Assembly (NCBI RefSeq): GCF_001697185.1
Contig: NZ_CP014224.1
Coordinates: 3,208,501 to 3,272,500, forward strand
DNA from: Wenyingzhuangia fucanilytica
GTDB taxonomy: Bacteria > Bacteroidota > Bacteroidia > Flavobacteriales > Flavobacteriaceae
DNA: 64,000 nucleotides
Reading direction: 5' to 3'
Shown here piece by piece: positions 53,639 to 62,186 of the stretch; positions within the stretch are counted from its first letter, which is position 1, and each line of letters opens with the position of its first letter. Under the pieces are notes generated by a model that did no database searches, had not been told where the DNA came from, and saw only the letters and a program-made list of their open reading frames with translations. The translations under genes were made by a program, and so were the position numbers.

Positions 53639-54997
53639 TTGAACCTTAAAAAAGTTTTATTCCCTATTTTGTTAATGCTTTTCCCTATCTATTTATTAGG
53701 GCAAAGAGTAAGTTTATTACCTACACATTTTCCAAAAAATATTTATGGAACTTGGATAAATAACAAAACAGATATTAGCCTTATAATTACTCCAGAATAT
53801 ATTGTTATTCAGAATGAACTTTATGGTTACAACGAAATTGTAAAGGAGCAAAACAGTTTAGATTTTACTTGCGTAAACAACTATAACAACGACATAAAAT
53901 ACATCAATATAAATATTTTAGACTCTAATAATATTGTGTTAGATGAAGGTTATAAAATTTCTAAACTCACCAAACTTAACCACAACTTTTCTAAAATAAT
54001 TCCTAGTATTTTACGAGACTTTTGGTTTAACGATAACAGTAAAATTGAATTAACCAAAAACAAAATTCTTTTTAAAGATCAATCATATAATGTAGATTAT
54101 GTGGCAAGTTCTAATAAATTCAATTATCAAATAATTATATACAACAACAGCGAATACACTTTATTACATAATTATATTAATGATCATGGACATTTTTTAA
54201 ATGCAAATTTTTTAAAAACAGAAGTCTACAAAAAAGCTACTTTTTACCAAACTCATAAACGTAAAATTCTAGTTTTTATCCTTTTATTCTCTTTAACTAT
54301 TGGATATTTTTTAGTTCAGTGGAAAATAAATATTTCTAAAAAAAGAGAAGTAAACAAGCGCTTAATGGTAGAAATGCAATTAAAAAGTATTCGTTCTCAA
54401 ATGAATCCACATTTTTTATTTAATGCCTTAAGTGCCATTCAAAACCTAATAAACAGAGGTGATAACGAAAAAGCAAATCATTATTTAACCGAGTTTTCGC
54501 AATTAATGAGGTTAACTTTAGACAAAAGCGAAAAAGGATTGGTTCCTTTAGATGATGAAATCAAATCCATCAAAAAATATTTAGAAATAGAAAAATTACG
54601 CTTTTCTTTTGATTACAAAATAGAGGTAGATCAAAATATCAATAGTCAAGAAATAGAAATTCCTGCCATGTTAATTCAGCCTATTGTAGAAAATGCTATT
54701 ATTCATGGATTACACCAAAAAGAAGGAACTAAAAATTTATGGATTGAGTTTAAAATAAAAAACCATCATTTAATTTGTACCGTTACAGACAACGGAGTAG
54801 GAATTCATAAAACCCATCAAAAAGATGGAGTAGATTTAAACAGACAAAAATACGGATTGAAATTAGCTAAGGATAGAATTAAATTAATAAATGAGAGTTA
54901 TCAAACTCAAGGAAAAATTAGCATGGTAGATTTATCCGATAAAAACGCTGATGAAACTGGTACGCAAGTAATTATTTCTATGCCCATAAAATATTAA
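53639..54997 (+). CDS. LytS/YehU-type sensor histidine kinase with lipocalin-like sensor domain
   Basis: A 452-residue kinase starting at TTG. Signal peptide (LLGQR), periplasmic domain (about 25-205), one membrane helix (about 210-229), His_kinase domain (SIRSQMNPHFLFNALSAIQN, His at the NPHF position) and HATPase (QPIVENAIIHGLHQKEG, VTDNGVGI, YGLKLAKDRI). The periplasmic domain has FPKNIYGTWINNKTDISLII and IPSILRDFWFNDNSKIEL, clearly related to the preceding secreted protein. This is not a 7TM or tetratricopeptide sensor as in most LytS-type kinases of the phylum. The LytTR regulator follows after 5 bases. Confidence 0.85.
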   Translation: MNLKKVLFPILLMLFPIYLLGQRVSLLPTHFPKNIYGTWINNKTDISLIITPEYIVIQNELYGYNEIVKEQNSLDFTCVNNYNNDIKYININILDSNNIVLDEGYKISKLTKLNHNFSKIIPSILRDFWFNDNSKIELTKNKILFKDQSYNVDYVASSNKFNYQIIIYNNSEYTLLHNYINDHGHFLNANFLKTEVYKKATFYQTHKRKILVFILLFSLTIGYFLVQWKINISKKREVNKRLMVEMQLKSIRSQMNPHFLFNALSAIQNLINRGDNEKANHYLTEFSQLMRLTLDKSEKGLVPLDDEIKSIKKYLEIEKLRFSFDYKIEVDQNINSQEIEIPAMLIQPIVENAIIHGLHQKEGTKNLWIEFKIKNHHLICTVTDNGVGIHKTHQKDGVDLNRQKYGLKLAKDRIKLINESYQTQGKISMVDLSDKNADETGTQVIISMPIKY

Positions 54998-55002
54998 AAC
55001 CG

Positions 55003-55761
55003 ATGATGATTAATTGTATTTTAATTGATGACGAAGTTCATAATTTAGAAAATTTAGAATGGCTGTTAAACAAAAATTGTCCACTGGTAAATATTGTAGG
55101 CAAAGCAAATTCTGCCAAAGAAGGAATAGAATTAATTAAACAACATCAGCCAGATTTGGTGTTTTTAGACATAGAAATGCCTCATAAAAATGGTTTTGCT
55201 ATGTTAGAAAGTATAGACCATATTAATTTTGAGGTCATTTTTGTAACCGCCTACAATCAATATGCATTAAAAGCCATTAAATTTTGTGCTTTAGATTATT
55301 TAATGAAACCTGTTGCAATTCAAGATTTAAAAGAAGCTGTTAATAGGGTAGAAAATATTATTTCCAAAAAAAATGAAAATCAGAAATTAAAAATTTTGGT
55401 AGATAATTTTAGCAACAATCATCAAACCAAAAAAATTGCTTTACCCACTTCTGAGGAATTATTTTTTGTAGCTATAGATGAAATTATAAGATGTAAAAGT
55501 GAAAATAATTACACTGTTTTTTACCTTATTAATGGCGATACAATTTTAGTGTCTAAAACTTTAAAAGAATGGGATGATTTATTGTCTTCGCATCATTTTA
55601 TAAGAACACATCAGTCTCACTTAATTAATAGTATACATGTAAAATCTTATGTTAAAAAAGATGGTGGATATATTTTAATGAACGACGACTCTACAATAAG
55701 TGTATCTAGAAATAAAAAAGAGGATATTTTAAACAAACTAGCATCGTTACATAAATTCTAA
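55003..55761 (+). CDS. LytTR-family response regulator
   Basis: A 252-residue regulator. The receiver (1-120) has IDDEVHN, the acceptor Asp in LVFLDIEMPHKNG, Thr in FVTAYNQYALKAI and Lys in LDYLMKPV. The LytTR DNA-binding domain (about 148-248) has IDEIIRCKSENNYTVFYL, FIRTHQSHLINSIHVKSYVKKDGGYI and ISVSRNKKEDIL. It pairs with the kinase just upstream. The paired AAGTACTT sites ahead of the operon may be its own target. Confidence 0.93.
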   Translation: MMINCILIDDEVHNLENLEWLLNKNCPLVNIVGKANSAKEGIELIKQHQPDLVFLDIEMPHKNGFAMLESIDHINFEVIFVTAYNQYALKAIKFCALDYLMKPVAIQDLKEAVNRVENIISKKNENQKLKILVDNFSNNHQTKKIALPTSEELFFVAIDEIIRCKSENNYTVFYLINGDTILVSKTLKEWDDLLSSHHFIRTHQSHLINSIHVKSYVKKDGGYILMNDDSTISVSRNKKEDILNKLASLHKF

Positions 55762-55884
55762 ATTGATAATATTTTAATTATCAAAACACGAAACTACTCG
55801 TTACTTTATTTTTTATCTGATTTTGGTTTATGAAGAAAAAATCTATATATAAATAAAATCTATATCATTTTATTTTCCAATAAC

Positions 55885-55923
55885 AAAAACCCTTTAAAAA
55901 ACAATCTTTTTTAAAGGGTTTTT
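55885..55923 (+). terminator. Rho-independent terminator of the kinase/LytTR operon
   Basis: AAAAACCCTTTAAAAAA pairs perfectly with TTTTTTAAAGGGTTTTT, 123 bases after the stop. It may also serve the convergent methyltransferase gene. Confidence 0.82.
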
Positions 55924-55987
55924 AAGCAATATTATTAAAACAACCACAAAACACACCTAATAGATGTAAAAACAGGCTTAAAAGTGA

Positions 55988-56995
55988 TTATAATTCGTTT
56001 TTCATGTTTCTAAGCAAGTAAATTAAAGAAGAATACTCTCCAGTGCTTTTTGCAGATCTATTTGACTTAATTCCATTAATAATTGCCTTGATAAAATTCT
56101 TTTTACCTGTTTTATATTCTTCGCTTAAAAGAGAAACATAAAAGGCATCAAATTTCATAGGAATGGTTTTTACCACTTTCATTAATTCTGTAGCAAACAA
56201 TCTGTGAATAGAAGTTTGAGAAAAATGCCATAAATGTCTTGGTACATCAAAAGCTGCCCAATACTCTTTGTAAAATTCAGCATCGTAACTTTTGTAATTT
56301 GGAACGGCAATTACCAAAACACCATCTGGTTTTAATAATTGTTTTAATCTGTAAATATACATATCCAAATCATGCACATGCTCTAAAACATGCCACATGG
56401 TAATTACGTCAAATTTATAAGGTTTGTTTTCTGGTGTATAATCATCACTAAACTTTAAAACTTCTTTTTCTATATTTTTAGTTTCGTGTTCTGCATGATG
56501 ATATAATTTTGTTTGCTTATAGCTTTGTTTATAATCTAAATCTTTTTCTTCTCCAGCAAAATCATCTTCAAAAAAAGCGTGTAAATCAGAATAAATATAA
56601 GTTCCTTTATTTAGTTTTTCTAAACCTTTTTCTCTTGCTTTTTCACTAGGTTCTATTCCGGTTACCTTCCACCCTGCTTGTTGGCATACTTTTAAAAAAT
56701 CTCCAGTTCCACATCCAATATCTAAAACATTTTTTTCTTCAACAGGAAAAGAATTTAAAAGTTCTAACTTTTTATTTAACGTATATTTTTTAACCAAACT
56801 GTACACAACTTCTGTTACAGATTTTTTACGATCTGTATGAGAGATATAATTTTCAGTTTCGTAATACTTTCCTAAATTTTCTTTTTTAGGTCTAGGATTG
56901 GTAATCAATAAATCAATCCTATCATCTAATAACAATTCAAAATTTTCTTTTGAAACTGAAAAATCTTTGGTTTTTAAATAAGTTTCTAATGCCAT
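55988..56995 (-). CDS. Class I SAM-dependent methyltransferase
   Basis: A 335-residue protein. An N-terminal part (about 1-85) contains LLITNPRPKKENLGKYYETENYISH, typical of this flavobacterial group. The SAM site is VLDIGCGTGDFLKVCQQAGWKVTGIEPSEKAR, here identified by its DIGCGTG core. The later motif FDVITMWHVLEHVHDLDMYI carries the second SAM contact. An acidic insert of about 60 residues (160-195) separates the first and second motifs. The acceptor is unknown. It lies downstream of mnmG on the same strand but beyond a terminator. Confidence 0.85.
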   Translation of the reverse strand: MALETYLKTKDFSVSKENFELLLDDRIDLLITNPRPKKENLGKYYETENYISHTDRKKSVTEVVYSLVKKYTLNKKLELLNSFPVEEKNVLDIGCGTGDFLKVCQQAGWKVTGIEPSEKAREKGLEKLNKGTYIYSDLHAFFEDDFAGEEKDLDYKQSYKQTKLYHHAEHETKNIEKEVLKFSDDYTPENKPYKFDVITMWHVLEHVHDLDMYIYRLKQLLKPDGVLVIAVPNYKSYDAEFYKEYWAAFDVPRHLWHFSQTSIHRLFATELMKVVKTIPMKFDAFYVSLLSEEYKTGKKNFIKAIINGIKSNRSAKSTGEYSSLIYLLRNMKNEL

Positions 56996-57103
56996 TATTT
57001 ATATAATCATTAAACAAATAATATTGTTTTTTCCTCTTTAATCTACCCTCAAATATAGTTTCAAAAAAGAGAGTCAACAACAAAAAACATTTTATTTTAA
57101 AAT

Positions 57104-57137
57104 AAAATACCGACACTTTTTAAAGCATCGGTATTAA
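57104..57137 (-). terminator. Terminator of mnmG
   Basis: AATACCGA and TCGGTATT form a stem around an AT-rich loop, with a T-rich tract following on the reverse strand, 35 bases past the mnmG stop. Confidence 0.7.
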
Positions 57138-57149
57138 ATATTTACATCT

Positions 57150-57165
57150 TGTTCCACGTGGAACT
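57150..57165. promoter_or_regulatory. parS-like ParB-binding site 1
   Basis: TGTTCCACGTGGAACT matches 15 of 16 positions of the ParB consensus TGTTnCACGTGnAACA, with a perfect 14-base palindrome core. It lies between the mnmG stop and its terminator. Confidence 0.8.
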
Positions 57166-57171
57166 TATATT

Positions 57172-59049
57172 TTATCGCCCCATATAAACTAACAAAACAG
57201 AAACATCTGATGGAGAAACTCCACTAATTCTACTTGCTTGAGAAATGGTTACAGGTTGAATTTTAGTTAATTTTTGTTGAGCTTCAATAGATAAAGATTT
57301 TACTTTATAATAGTCAAAACTTTTAGGAATAGATATATTTTCTAAACGTTGAAGTTTATCAGCATTATTCTTTTCTTTTTCTATATAACCAGCATATTTA
57401 ACTTTTACCTCGGCTTGTTCAATCGCTTCTGCATCTATATTATTTTCTTCAACAAATTGAGCTACACCTGGAAAAGTTACAACATCTTTAAAATCAATTT
57501 GTGGTCTAGAAGCAACCTTAAACATCTTTACAGATTGGTTGATAACAGCAGAACCTTTAGCTTCTAAAATAGGATTTATATCAGCAGGTTTAATACTGGT
57601 TTCTTCTAAAAACTGAACCAATAAATCAGATTTTTTTACCTTTTCTTTTACTCTTTCTAAACGCTCATCAGAAGCCAATCCAATAGCATTTGAAATTGGA
57701 GTTAAACGAATATCAGCATTATCTTGTCTTAATAAAGTTCTGTACTCTGCTCTAGAGGTAAACATTCTATAAGGCTCTTCCGTTCCTTTTGTAATTAAAT
57801 CATCAATTAAAACCCCTATATAAGCCTCATCTCTTTTTAAAATAAAAGGAGGTCTTTGTTGCACTTTTAAAGCAGCATTAATACCCGCCATTAATCCTTG
57901 CGAAGCTGCTTCTTCATAACCAGTAGTACCATTAATTTGTCCTGCAAAAAACAAATTCTTTACCAACTTAGTTTCTAAAGTATGTGTTAATTGCGTTGGT
58001 GGAAAATAATCATACTCTATCGCATAACCATAACGTAAGAATTTTACATTTTCAAAACCAGCAACTTTACGCAAAGCTTTATCTTGAACATCTTCTGGTA
58101 AAGATGTAGAAAAACCATTTACATAAATTTCAACTGTATTCCATCCTTCAGGTTCTACAAAAATTTGATGTCTATCTTTAGTAGCAAAACGATCAATTTT
58201 ATCTTCTATAGAAGGACAATATCTTGGACCTGTAGATTGAATTCTACCATTAAACATTGGAGACCTATCAAAACCAGAACGCAATAAATCATGTACTTCT
58301 TGAGAAGTATAACTCATATAACAAGAACGTTGTTCAGTTAATGGTTTTGTAATTGGTAAATAAGAAAATTTTTCAGGATTTTCATCCCCAGGTTGTTCTA
58401 TCATTTTAGAAAAATCCAAAGAACGTGCATCAACTCTTGGAGGTGTTCCTGTTTTCATTCTTCCAGCTTCAAAACCAACTTTTACTAAATCTTCGGTAAT
58501 ACCTGTAGAAGCACTTTCACCAGATCTTCCTCCTCCAAAAGATTTTTCACCAATATGAATCAATCCATTTAAAAAAGTACCTGCAGTAATAATTACAGAT
58601 TTTGCTTTTATATCGAAACCTAAACCAGTTTTTACACCTTTAATTTCTCCATCTTCTATAATCAAACCTTTGATCATATCCTGATAAAAATCTAAATTAT
58701 CAGTTTGCTCTAACATATTTCTCCACTCCTCTGCAAAACGCATTCTGTCAGACTGAGCTCTTGGACTCCACATAGCAGGTCCTTTAGATTTGTTAAGCAT
58801 CTTAAATTGTATAGCAGTTTTATCTGTAACAATTCCACTATACCCACCTAACGCATCAATTTCTCTTACAATTTGTCCTTTAGCAATTCCTCCCATTGCA
58901 GGATTACAACTCATTTGCGCAATGTTTTGCAAACTCATGGTAACCAACAAAGTTTTAGAACCCATGTTAGCAGCAGCAGCAGCAGCTTCTGAACCAGCAT
59001 GTCCAGCTCCAACAACAATTACATCATAAGTATCGGTAAATAAACTCAT
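57172..59049 (-). CDS. mnmG: tRNA uridine-5-carboxymethylaminomethyl modification enzyme MnmG (GidA)
   Basis: FAD enzyme that, with MnmE, modifies wobble uridine of several tRNAs. FAD motif DVIVVGAGHAGSEAA, the conserved NPAMGGIAKGQIVREIDALGG stretch, FGGGRSGESASTGI, the conserved Cys segments (SCNPAMGG and GPRYCPSIEDK), and the C-terminal helical domain ending in the typical SRISGVSPSDVSVLLVYMGR pattern. The ATG at 59049 (MSLFTDTYDVI) gives 625 residues. It lies between two parS sites. Confidence 0.96.
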   Translation of the reverse strand: MSLFTDTYDVIVVGAGHAGSEAAAAAANMGSKTLLVTMSLQNIAQMSCNPAMGGIAKGQIVREIDALGGYSGIVTDKTAIQFKMLNKSKGPAMWSPRAQSDRMRFAEEWRNMLEQTDNLDFYQDMIKGLIIEDGEIKGVKTGLGFDIKAKSVIITAGTFLNGLIHIGEKSFGGGRSGESASTGITEDLVKVGFEAGRMKTGTPPRVDARSLDFSKMIEQPGDENPEKFSYLPITKPLTEQRSCYMSYTSQEVHDLLRSGFDRSPMFNGRIQSTGPRYCPSIEDKIDRFATKDRHQIFVEPEGWNTVEIYVNGFSTSLPEDVQDKALRKVAGFENVKFLRYGYAIEYDYFPPTQLTHTLETKLVKNLFFAGQINGTTGYEEAASQGLMAGINAALKVQQRPPFILKRDEAYIGVLIDDLITKGTEEPYRMFTSRAEYRTLLRQDNADIRLTPISNAIGLASDERLERVKEKVKKSDLLVQFLEETSIKPADINPILEAKGSAVINQSVKMFKVASRPQIDFKDVVTFPGVAQFVEENNIDAEAIEQAEVKVKYAGYIEKEKNNADKLQRLENISIPKSFDYYKVKSLSIEAQQKLTKIQPVTISQASRISGVSPSDVSVLLVYMGR

Positions 59050-59094
59050 ATATTTATTCAATTTAATATTGATAAAAACATCAATATTGATTTT

Positions 59095-59110
59095 TGTTCC
59101 ACGTGGAACA
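59095..59110. promoter_or_regulatory. parS-like ParB-binding site 2
   Basis: TGTTCCACGTGGAACA is a perfect 16-base palindrome and a full match to TGTTnCACGTGnAACA. It lies in the 67-base gap between ybeY and mnmG. Confidence 0.88.
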
Positions 59111-59116
59111 ATAAAT

Positions 59117-59530
59117 TTATTTTTCTAAAACAGTTATATATTGTTCTTCTTTTAAACGCATCTGTTTAGCATCCTCATCGGTCTTATCTTTAAAACCACA
59201 ATAATGCAAAACACCATGAATAATAACTCTTGGTAATTCCTCATCAAAAGAAATTTTTAAATCCTTGGCATTATCTTTTACCCTTTCTACAGAAATAAAA
59301 ATATCACCAGAAATTAGTTTACCCATAGTATAATCAAAACTAATAATATCAGTTAAAGTGTCGTGATCTAAGAATTCTACATTCAATTTATGTAAATATT
59401 CATCATCACAAAAAATATAATTGATATCTCCTTCTTCAAAACCTTCGTTAGCAATAGTTTCAGAGATCCAAGAACTATATTTTTCTTCATTAACTAATTC
59501 AAAATCAGTTTCATAATTAAAAACAATCAT
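59117..59530 (-). CDS. ybeY: Endoribonuclease YbeY (rRNA maturation)
   Basis: Single-strand RNase for 16S rRNA 3' maturation. The metal site is RVIIHGVLHYCGFKDKT. The third position, His in most bacteria (HGxLHLxGYDH), is KD here, as in other Bacteroidota. INYIFCDDEYLHKLNVEFLDHDTLTDIISFD is the family N-terminal motif region. The length of 137 is normal. A parS site separates it from mnmG. A TACCTTTG -7 box lies 18 bases upstream of its ATG. Confidence 0.92.
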   Translation of the reverse strand: MIVFNYETDFELVNEEKYSSWISETIANEGFEEGDINYIFCDDEYLHKLNVEFLDHDTLTDIISFDYTMGKLISGDIFISVERVKDNAKDLKISFDEELPRVIIHGVLHYCGFKDKTDEDAKQMRLKEEQYITVLEK

Positions 59531-59548
59531 ATACCAAATTTAGTTTTG

Positions 59549-59556
59549 CAAAGGTA
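59549..59556 (-). promoter_or_regulatory. -7 promoter box of ybeY
   Basis: The reverse strand reads TACCTTTG, matching TAnnTTTG, 18 bases before the ATG. Confidence 0.5.
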
Positions 59557-59624
59557 GTAAAAAGGATAATACCATAATACACAATAAAATAAAGTATATA
59601 TAATTAATAATTTAAGAGATAAAG

Positions 59625-59632
59625 TATATTTG
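59625..59632 (+). promoter_or_regulatory. -7 promoter box of gltX
   Basis: TATATTTG followed by CA is a perfect TAnnTTTG, 41 bases before the ATG. Confidence 0.6.
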
Positions 59633-59673
59633 CAAGCAATAAAAACAACCAAACAATTCTAAAAATCACCATC

Positions 59674-61188
59674 ATGGAAAATGTACGTGTACGCTTTGCA
59701 CCAAGTCCAACAGGACCTTTACATATTGGAGGAGTAAGAACAGCATTATTTAATTATTTATTTGCTAAAAAAAACAATGGAACATTTGTATTAAGAATTG
59801 AAGATACAGACCAAACTAGGTATGTAGCAAATGCAGAAAAATATATTATTGATGCTTTAGATTGGTGTGGAATTCCTTTTGATGAAGGTCCAGGAAAAAA
59901 CGAAAAATTTGGTCCATACAGACAATCAGAAAGAAAAAATCTTTATAAAAAATATGCTGATGCTTTGGTAGCAAGTAACCAAGCATATTATGCTTTTGAT
60001 ACTGCAGAAGAATTAGATTCTTTAAGAAAAGAAGCAGAAGAAAATAAATCAGTTTTTGTTTATAACAACGTTTCACGTGAAACCTTAAACAATTCTATCC
60101 ATTTATCTAAAGAAGAAGTTGATCAAAAATTGGCTAATGGAGATAAATATGTAATACGTTTTAAAACTCCAAAAGATCAAAAATTGATTTTGGATGATAT
60201 GATTCGTGGAGAAATAATTATTGATACCAATACTTTAGATGATAAAATTTTGTTTAAATCTGATGGGATGCCAACCTATCATTTAGCAAATATTGTAGAT
60301 GATCATTTAATGCAAATAAGTCATGTAATTCGTGGTGAAGAATGGTTACCTTCACTTCCACTTCATAGTTTATTATATGAAGCTTTTGGTTGGATTGCTC
60401 CAAAATTTGCACACTTACCGTTAATTTTAAAACCAGTTGGTAAAGGAAAATTAAGTAAGAGAGATGGAGATAAATTAGGATTCCCAGTATTTCCATTAGA
60501 ATATACAAACCAAGAAACCAATGAAGTTTCTAGAGGATATAAAGAAGATGGTTATTTTAACGATGCTTTTATAAACATGTTAGCCTTATTAGGATGGAAT
60601 CCTGGAACAGAGCAAGAAATATTTTCTTTAGAAGAATTGGTAAAAGAATTTGATATCAAACGTGTTTCTAAATCGGGAGCTAAATTTAGTGCAGATAAAA
60701 CTAAGTGGTTTAATCAGCAATACATGCAAGAGAAAAATGACGATGAAATAGCAAGTGAATTTGTAAAATTATATCAAAATGAATTAAAAGATTTTGATTT
60801 AAGCTTTGTTACAAAAGTAGTTTCTCAAGTGAAGGAAAGAGCAGTTTTTACAAAAGATTTATGGGATTTAGCAGATTACTATTTTGTGAATCCAACATCA
60901 TACGATGAAAAAGCAGCCAAAAAACAATGGAAGCCAGATACCAAAGATATTATGTTAGAGGTTAAAGAAATCATTAAAGAAATTGAAGATTTTTCAAGTT
61001 TAACCATTGAAACAAAAGTTAAAGAATATCTAACCGAAAAAGAATTAGGATTTGGAAAAGTAATGCCTCCTTTAAGATTATGTATTGTTGGAGAAATGAA
61101 AGGTCCTCACCTATTTGATATTATTGAAATGATAGGTAAAGAAAAAAGCTTATTAAGAATTGATAATGCAATTGAAAAATTAGCTTAA
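59674..61188 (+). CDS. gltX: Glutamate-tRNA ligase
   Basis: Class I aminoacyl-tRNA synthetase. RFAPSPTGPLHIGGVRTALFN contains the HIGH motif at about residues 7-20, and GKLSKRDGDKLG is the KMSKS loop. The anticodon-binding C-terminal domain runs to LRIDNAIEKL. Its 504 residues are normal for Bacteroidota. A parS-like palindrome lies inside the coding sequence at the codons for NVSRET (about residues 133-138). Confidence 0.96.
   Translation: MENVRVRFAPSPTGPLHIGGVRTALFNYLFAKKNNGTFVLRIEDTDQTRYVANAEKYIIDALDWCGIPFDEGPGKNEKFGPYRQSERKNLYKKYADALVASNQAYYAFDTAEELDSLRKEAEENKSVFVYNNVSRETLNNSIHLSKEEVDQKLANGDKYVIRFKTPKDQKLILDDMIRGEIIIDTNTLDDKILFKSDGMPTYHLANIVDDHLMQISHVIRGEEWLPSLPLHSLLYEAFGWIAPKFAHLPLILKPVGKGKLSKRDGDKLGFPVFPLEYTNQETNEVSRGYKEDGYFNDAFINMLALLGWNPGTEQEIFSLEELVKEFDIKRVSKSGAKFSADKTKWFNQQYMQEKNDDEIASEFVKLYQNELKDFDLSFVTKVVSQVKERAVFTKDLWDLADYYFVNPTSYDEKAAKKQWKPDTKDIMLEVKEIIKEIEDFSSLTIETKVKEYLTEKELGFGKVMPPLRLCIVGEMKGPHLFDIIEMIGKEKSLLRIDNAIEKLA
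60070..60083. promoter_or_regulatory. parS-like ParB-binding site 3, inside gltX
   Basis: GTTTCACGTGAAAC is a perfect 14-base palindrome. With flanks it is CGTTTCACGTGAAACC, 14 of 16 matches to TGTTnCACGTGnAACA. It is read through as codons of gltX. Confidence 0.65.
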
Positions 61189-61206
61189 TTACAACATTGA
61201 AAAAAT

Positions 61207-61238
61207 AAAAGCCCTGAGTTAAAACTCAGGGCTTTTTT
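61207..61238 (+). terminator. Rho-independent terminator of gltX
   Basis: AAAAGCCCTGAGTT and AACTCAGGGCTTTTTT form a perfect stem with a 2-base loop gap, 18 bases after the stop. Confidence 0.9.
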
Positions 61239-61272
61239 GTTTATAAAACAGTATCTTTAAAAGAAAAAAATC

Positions 61273-62181
61273 ATGATATCAACTTATACAATAGTAGCAC
61301 TAATCGTCATTATATTAGTGTTAGGAATTTTTACAGTAAAACAACAAACCACAGCTATTATAGAAAGGTTTGGAAAATTTGTAGGAACGAGACAAGCGGG
61401 TTTAAATTTTAAAATTCCTTTTATTGATAAAATTGCAGGTAGAGTTAGTTTAAAAATTCAGCAATTAGATGTATTGGTAGAAACCAAAACCAAAGATGAT
61501 GTTTTTGTACAGATGAAAATATCAGTACAATTTCAAATTCAAAGAGAAAAAGTAGAAGATGCTTTTTACAAATTACAAAATCCGCATGACCAGATAACAG
61601 CATATATTTTTGATGTCGTACGTGCAGAAGTACCTAAAATGAAGTTAGATGATGTTTTTGAGAAAAAAGATGACATTGCTTTAGCCATAAAAAGAGAATT
61701 AAAAGAAGCTATGTTAAGTTACGGATATGACATTGTAAAAGCTTTAGTAACAGATATAGATCCTGATGCACAAGTAAAAGCAGCAATGAACAGAATTAAT
61801 GCTGCAGAACGTGAAAAAATTGCCGCTCAATTTGAAGGAGATGCGCAACGTATTTCTATAGTAGAAAGAGCCCGTGGTGAAGCCGAAAGCAAACGTTTAC
61901 AAGGAAAAGGTATTGCAGATCAACGTAGAGAAATTGCTCGTGGTTTAGAAGAATCTGTAGATGTGTTAAACAAAGCTGGAATTAACAGTCAAGAAGCTTC
62001 TGCATTAATTGTTATCACCCAACATTACGATACATTACAATCTATAGGATCTGAAAGTAACAGTAATTTAATTTTATTACCTAACAACCCAAATGCAGCT
62101 AGTAGTATGTTAAATGATATGGTTACAAGTTTAGTTGCTGCCAATAAAATTAAAGAGAGTTCTAATAAAACAAAAGAATAA
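61273..62181 (+). CDS. SPFH/Band 7 membrane protein (stomatin/prohibitin-like)
   Basis: An N-terminal membrane helix (about 5-25) is followed by the SPFH domain: TTAIIERFGKFVGTRQAGLNFKIPFIDKI opens it and FDVVRAEVPKMKLDDVFEKKDDIA follows. A coiled-coil stretch rich in Arg/Glu/Ala (RINAAEREKIAAQFEGDAQRI, about 176-245) is typical of oligomer-forming stomatins. No NfeD partner is adjacent. Probable role in membrane microdomain organisation. It is convergent with the DUF5723 gene, 5 bases apart. Confidence 0.9.
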   Translation: MISTYTIVALIVIILVLGIFTVKQQTTAIIERFGKFVGTRQAGLNFKIPFIDKIAGRVSLKIQQLDVLVETKTKDDVFVQMKISVQFQIQREKVEDAFYKLQNPHDQITAYIFDVVRAEVPKMKLDDVFEKKDDIALAIKRELKEAMLSYGYDIVKALVTDIDPDAQVKAAMNRINAAEREKIAAQFEGDAQRISIVERARGEAESKRLQGKGIADQRREIARGLEESVDVLNKAGINSQEASALIVITQHYDTLQSIGSESNSNLILLPNNPNAASSMLNDMVTSLVAANKIKESSNKTKE

Positions 62182-62186
62182 CTTTA

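Noticed and set aside
57089-57108. Perfect 20-base palindrome ATTTTATTTTAAAATAAAAT downstream of mnmG
   Set aside because: It uses only A and T in an AT-rich tail after a terminator and is likely by chance.
58790-59029. Open frame antisense to the start of mnmG, and similar frames opposite purD, the TonB receptors, gltX and porZ
   Set aside because: They have no family motif or start signal and mirror the codon pattern of the true genes.
59066-59089. AATATTGAT...ATCAATATT inverted repeat between ybeY and mnmG as a terminator
   Set aside because: It is very AT-rich and has no T run. It may be a weak leader structure, but the evidence is thin.
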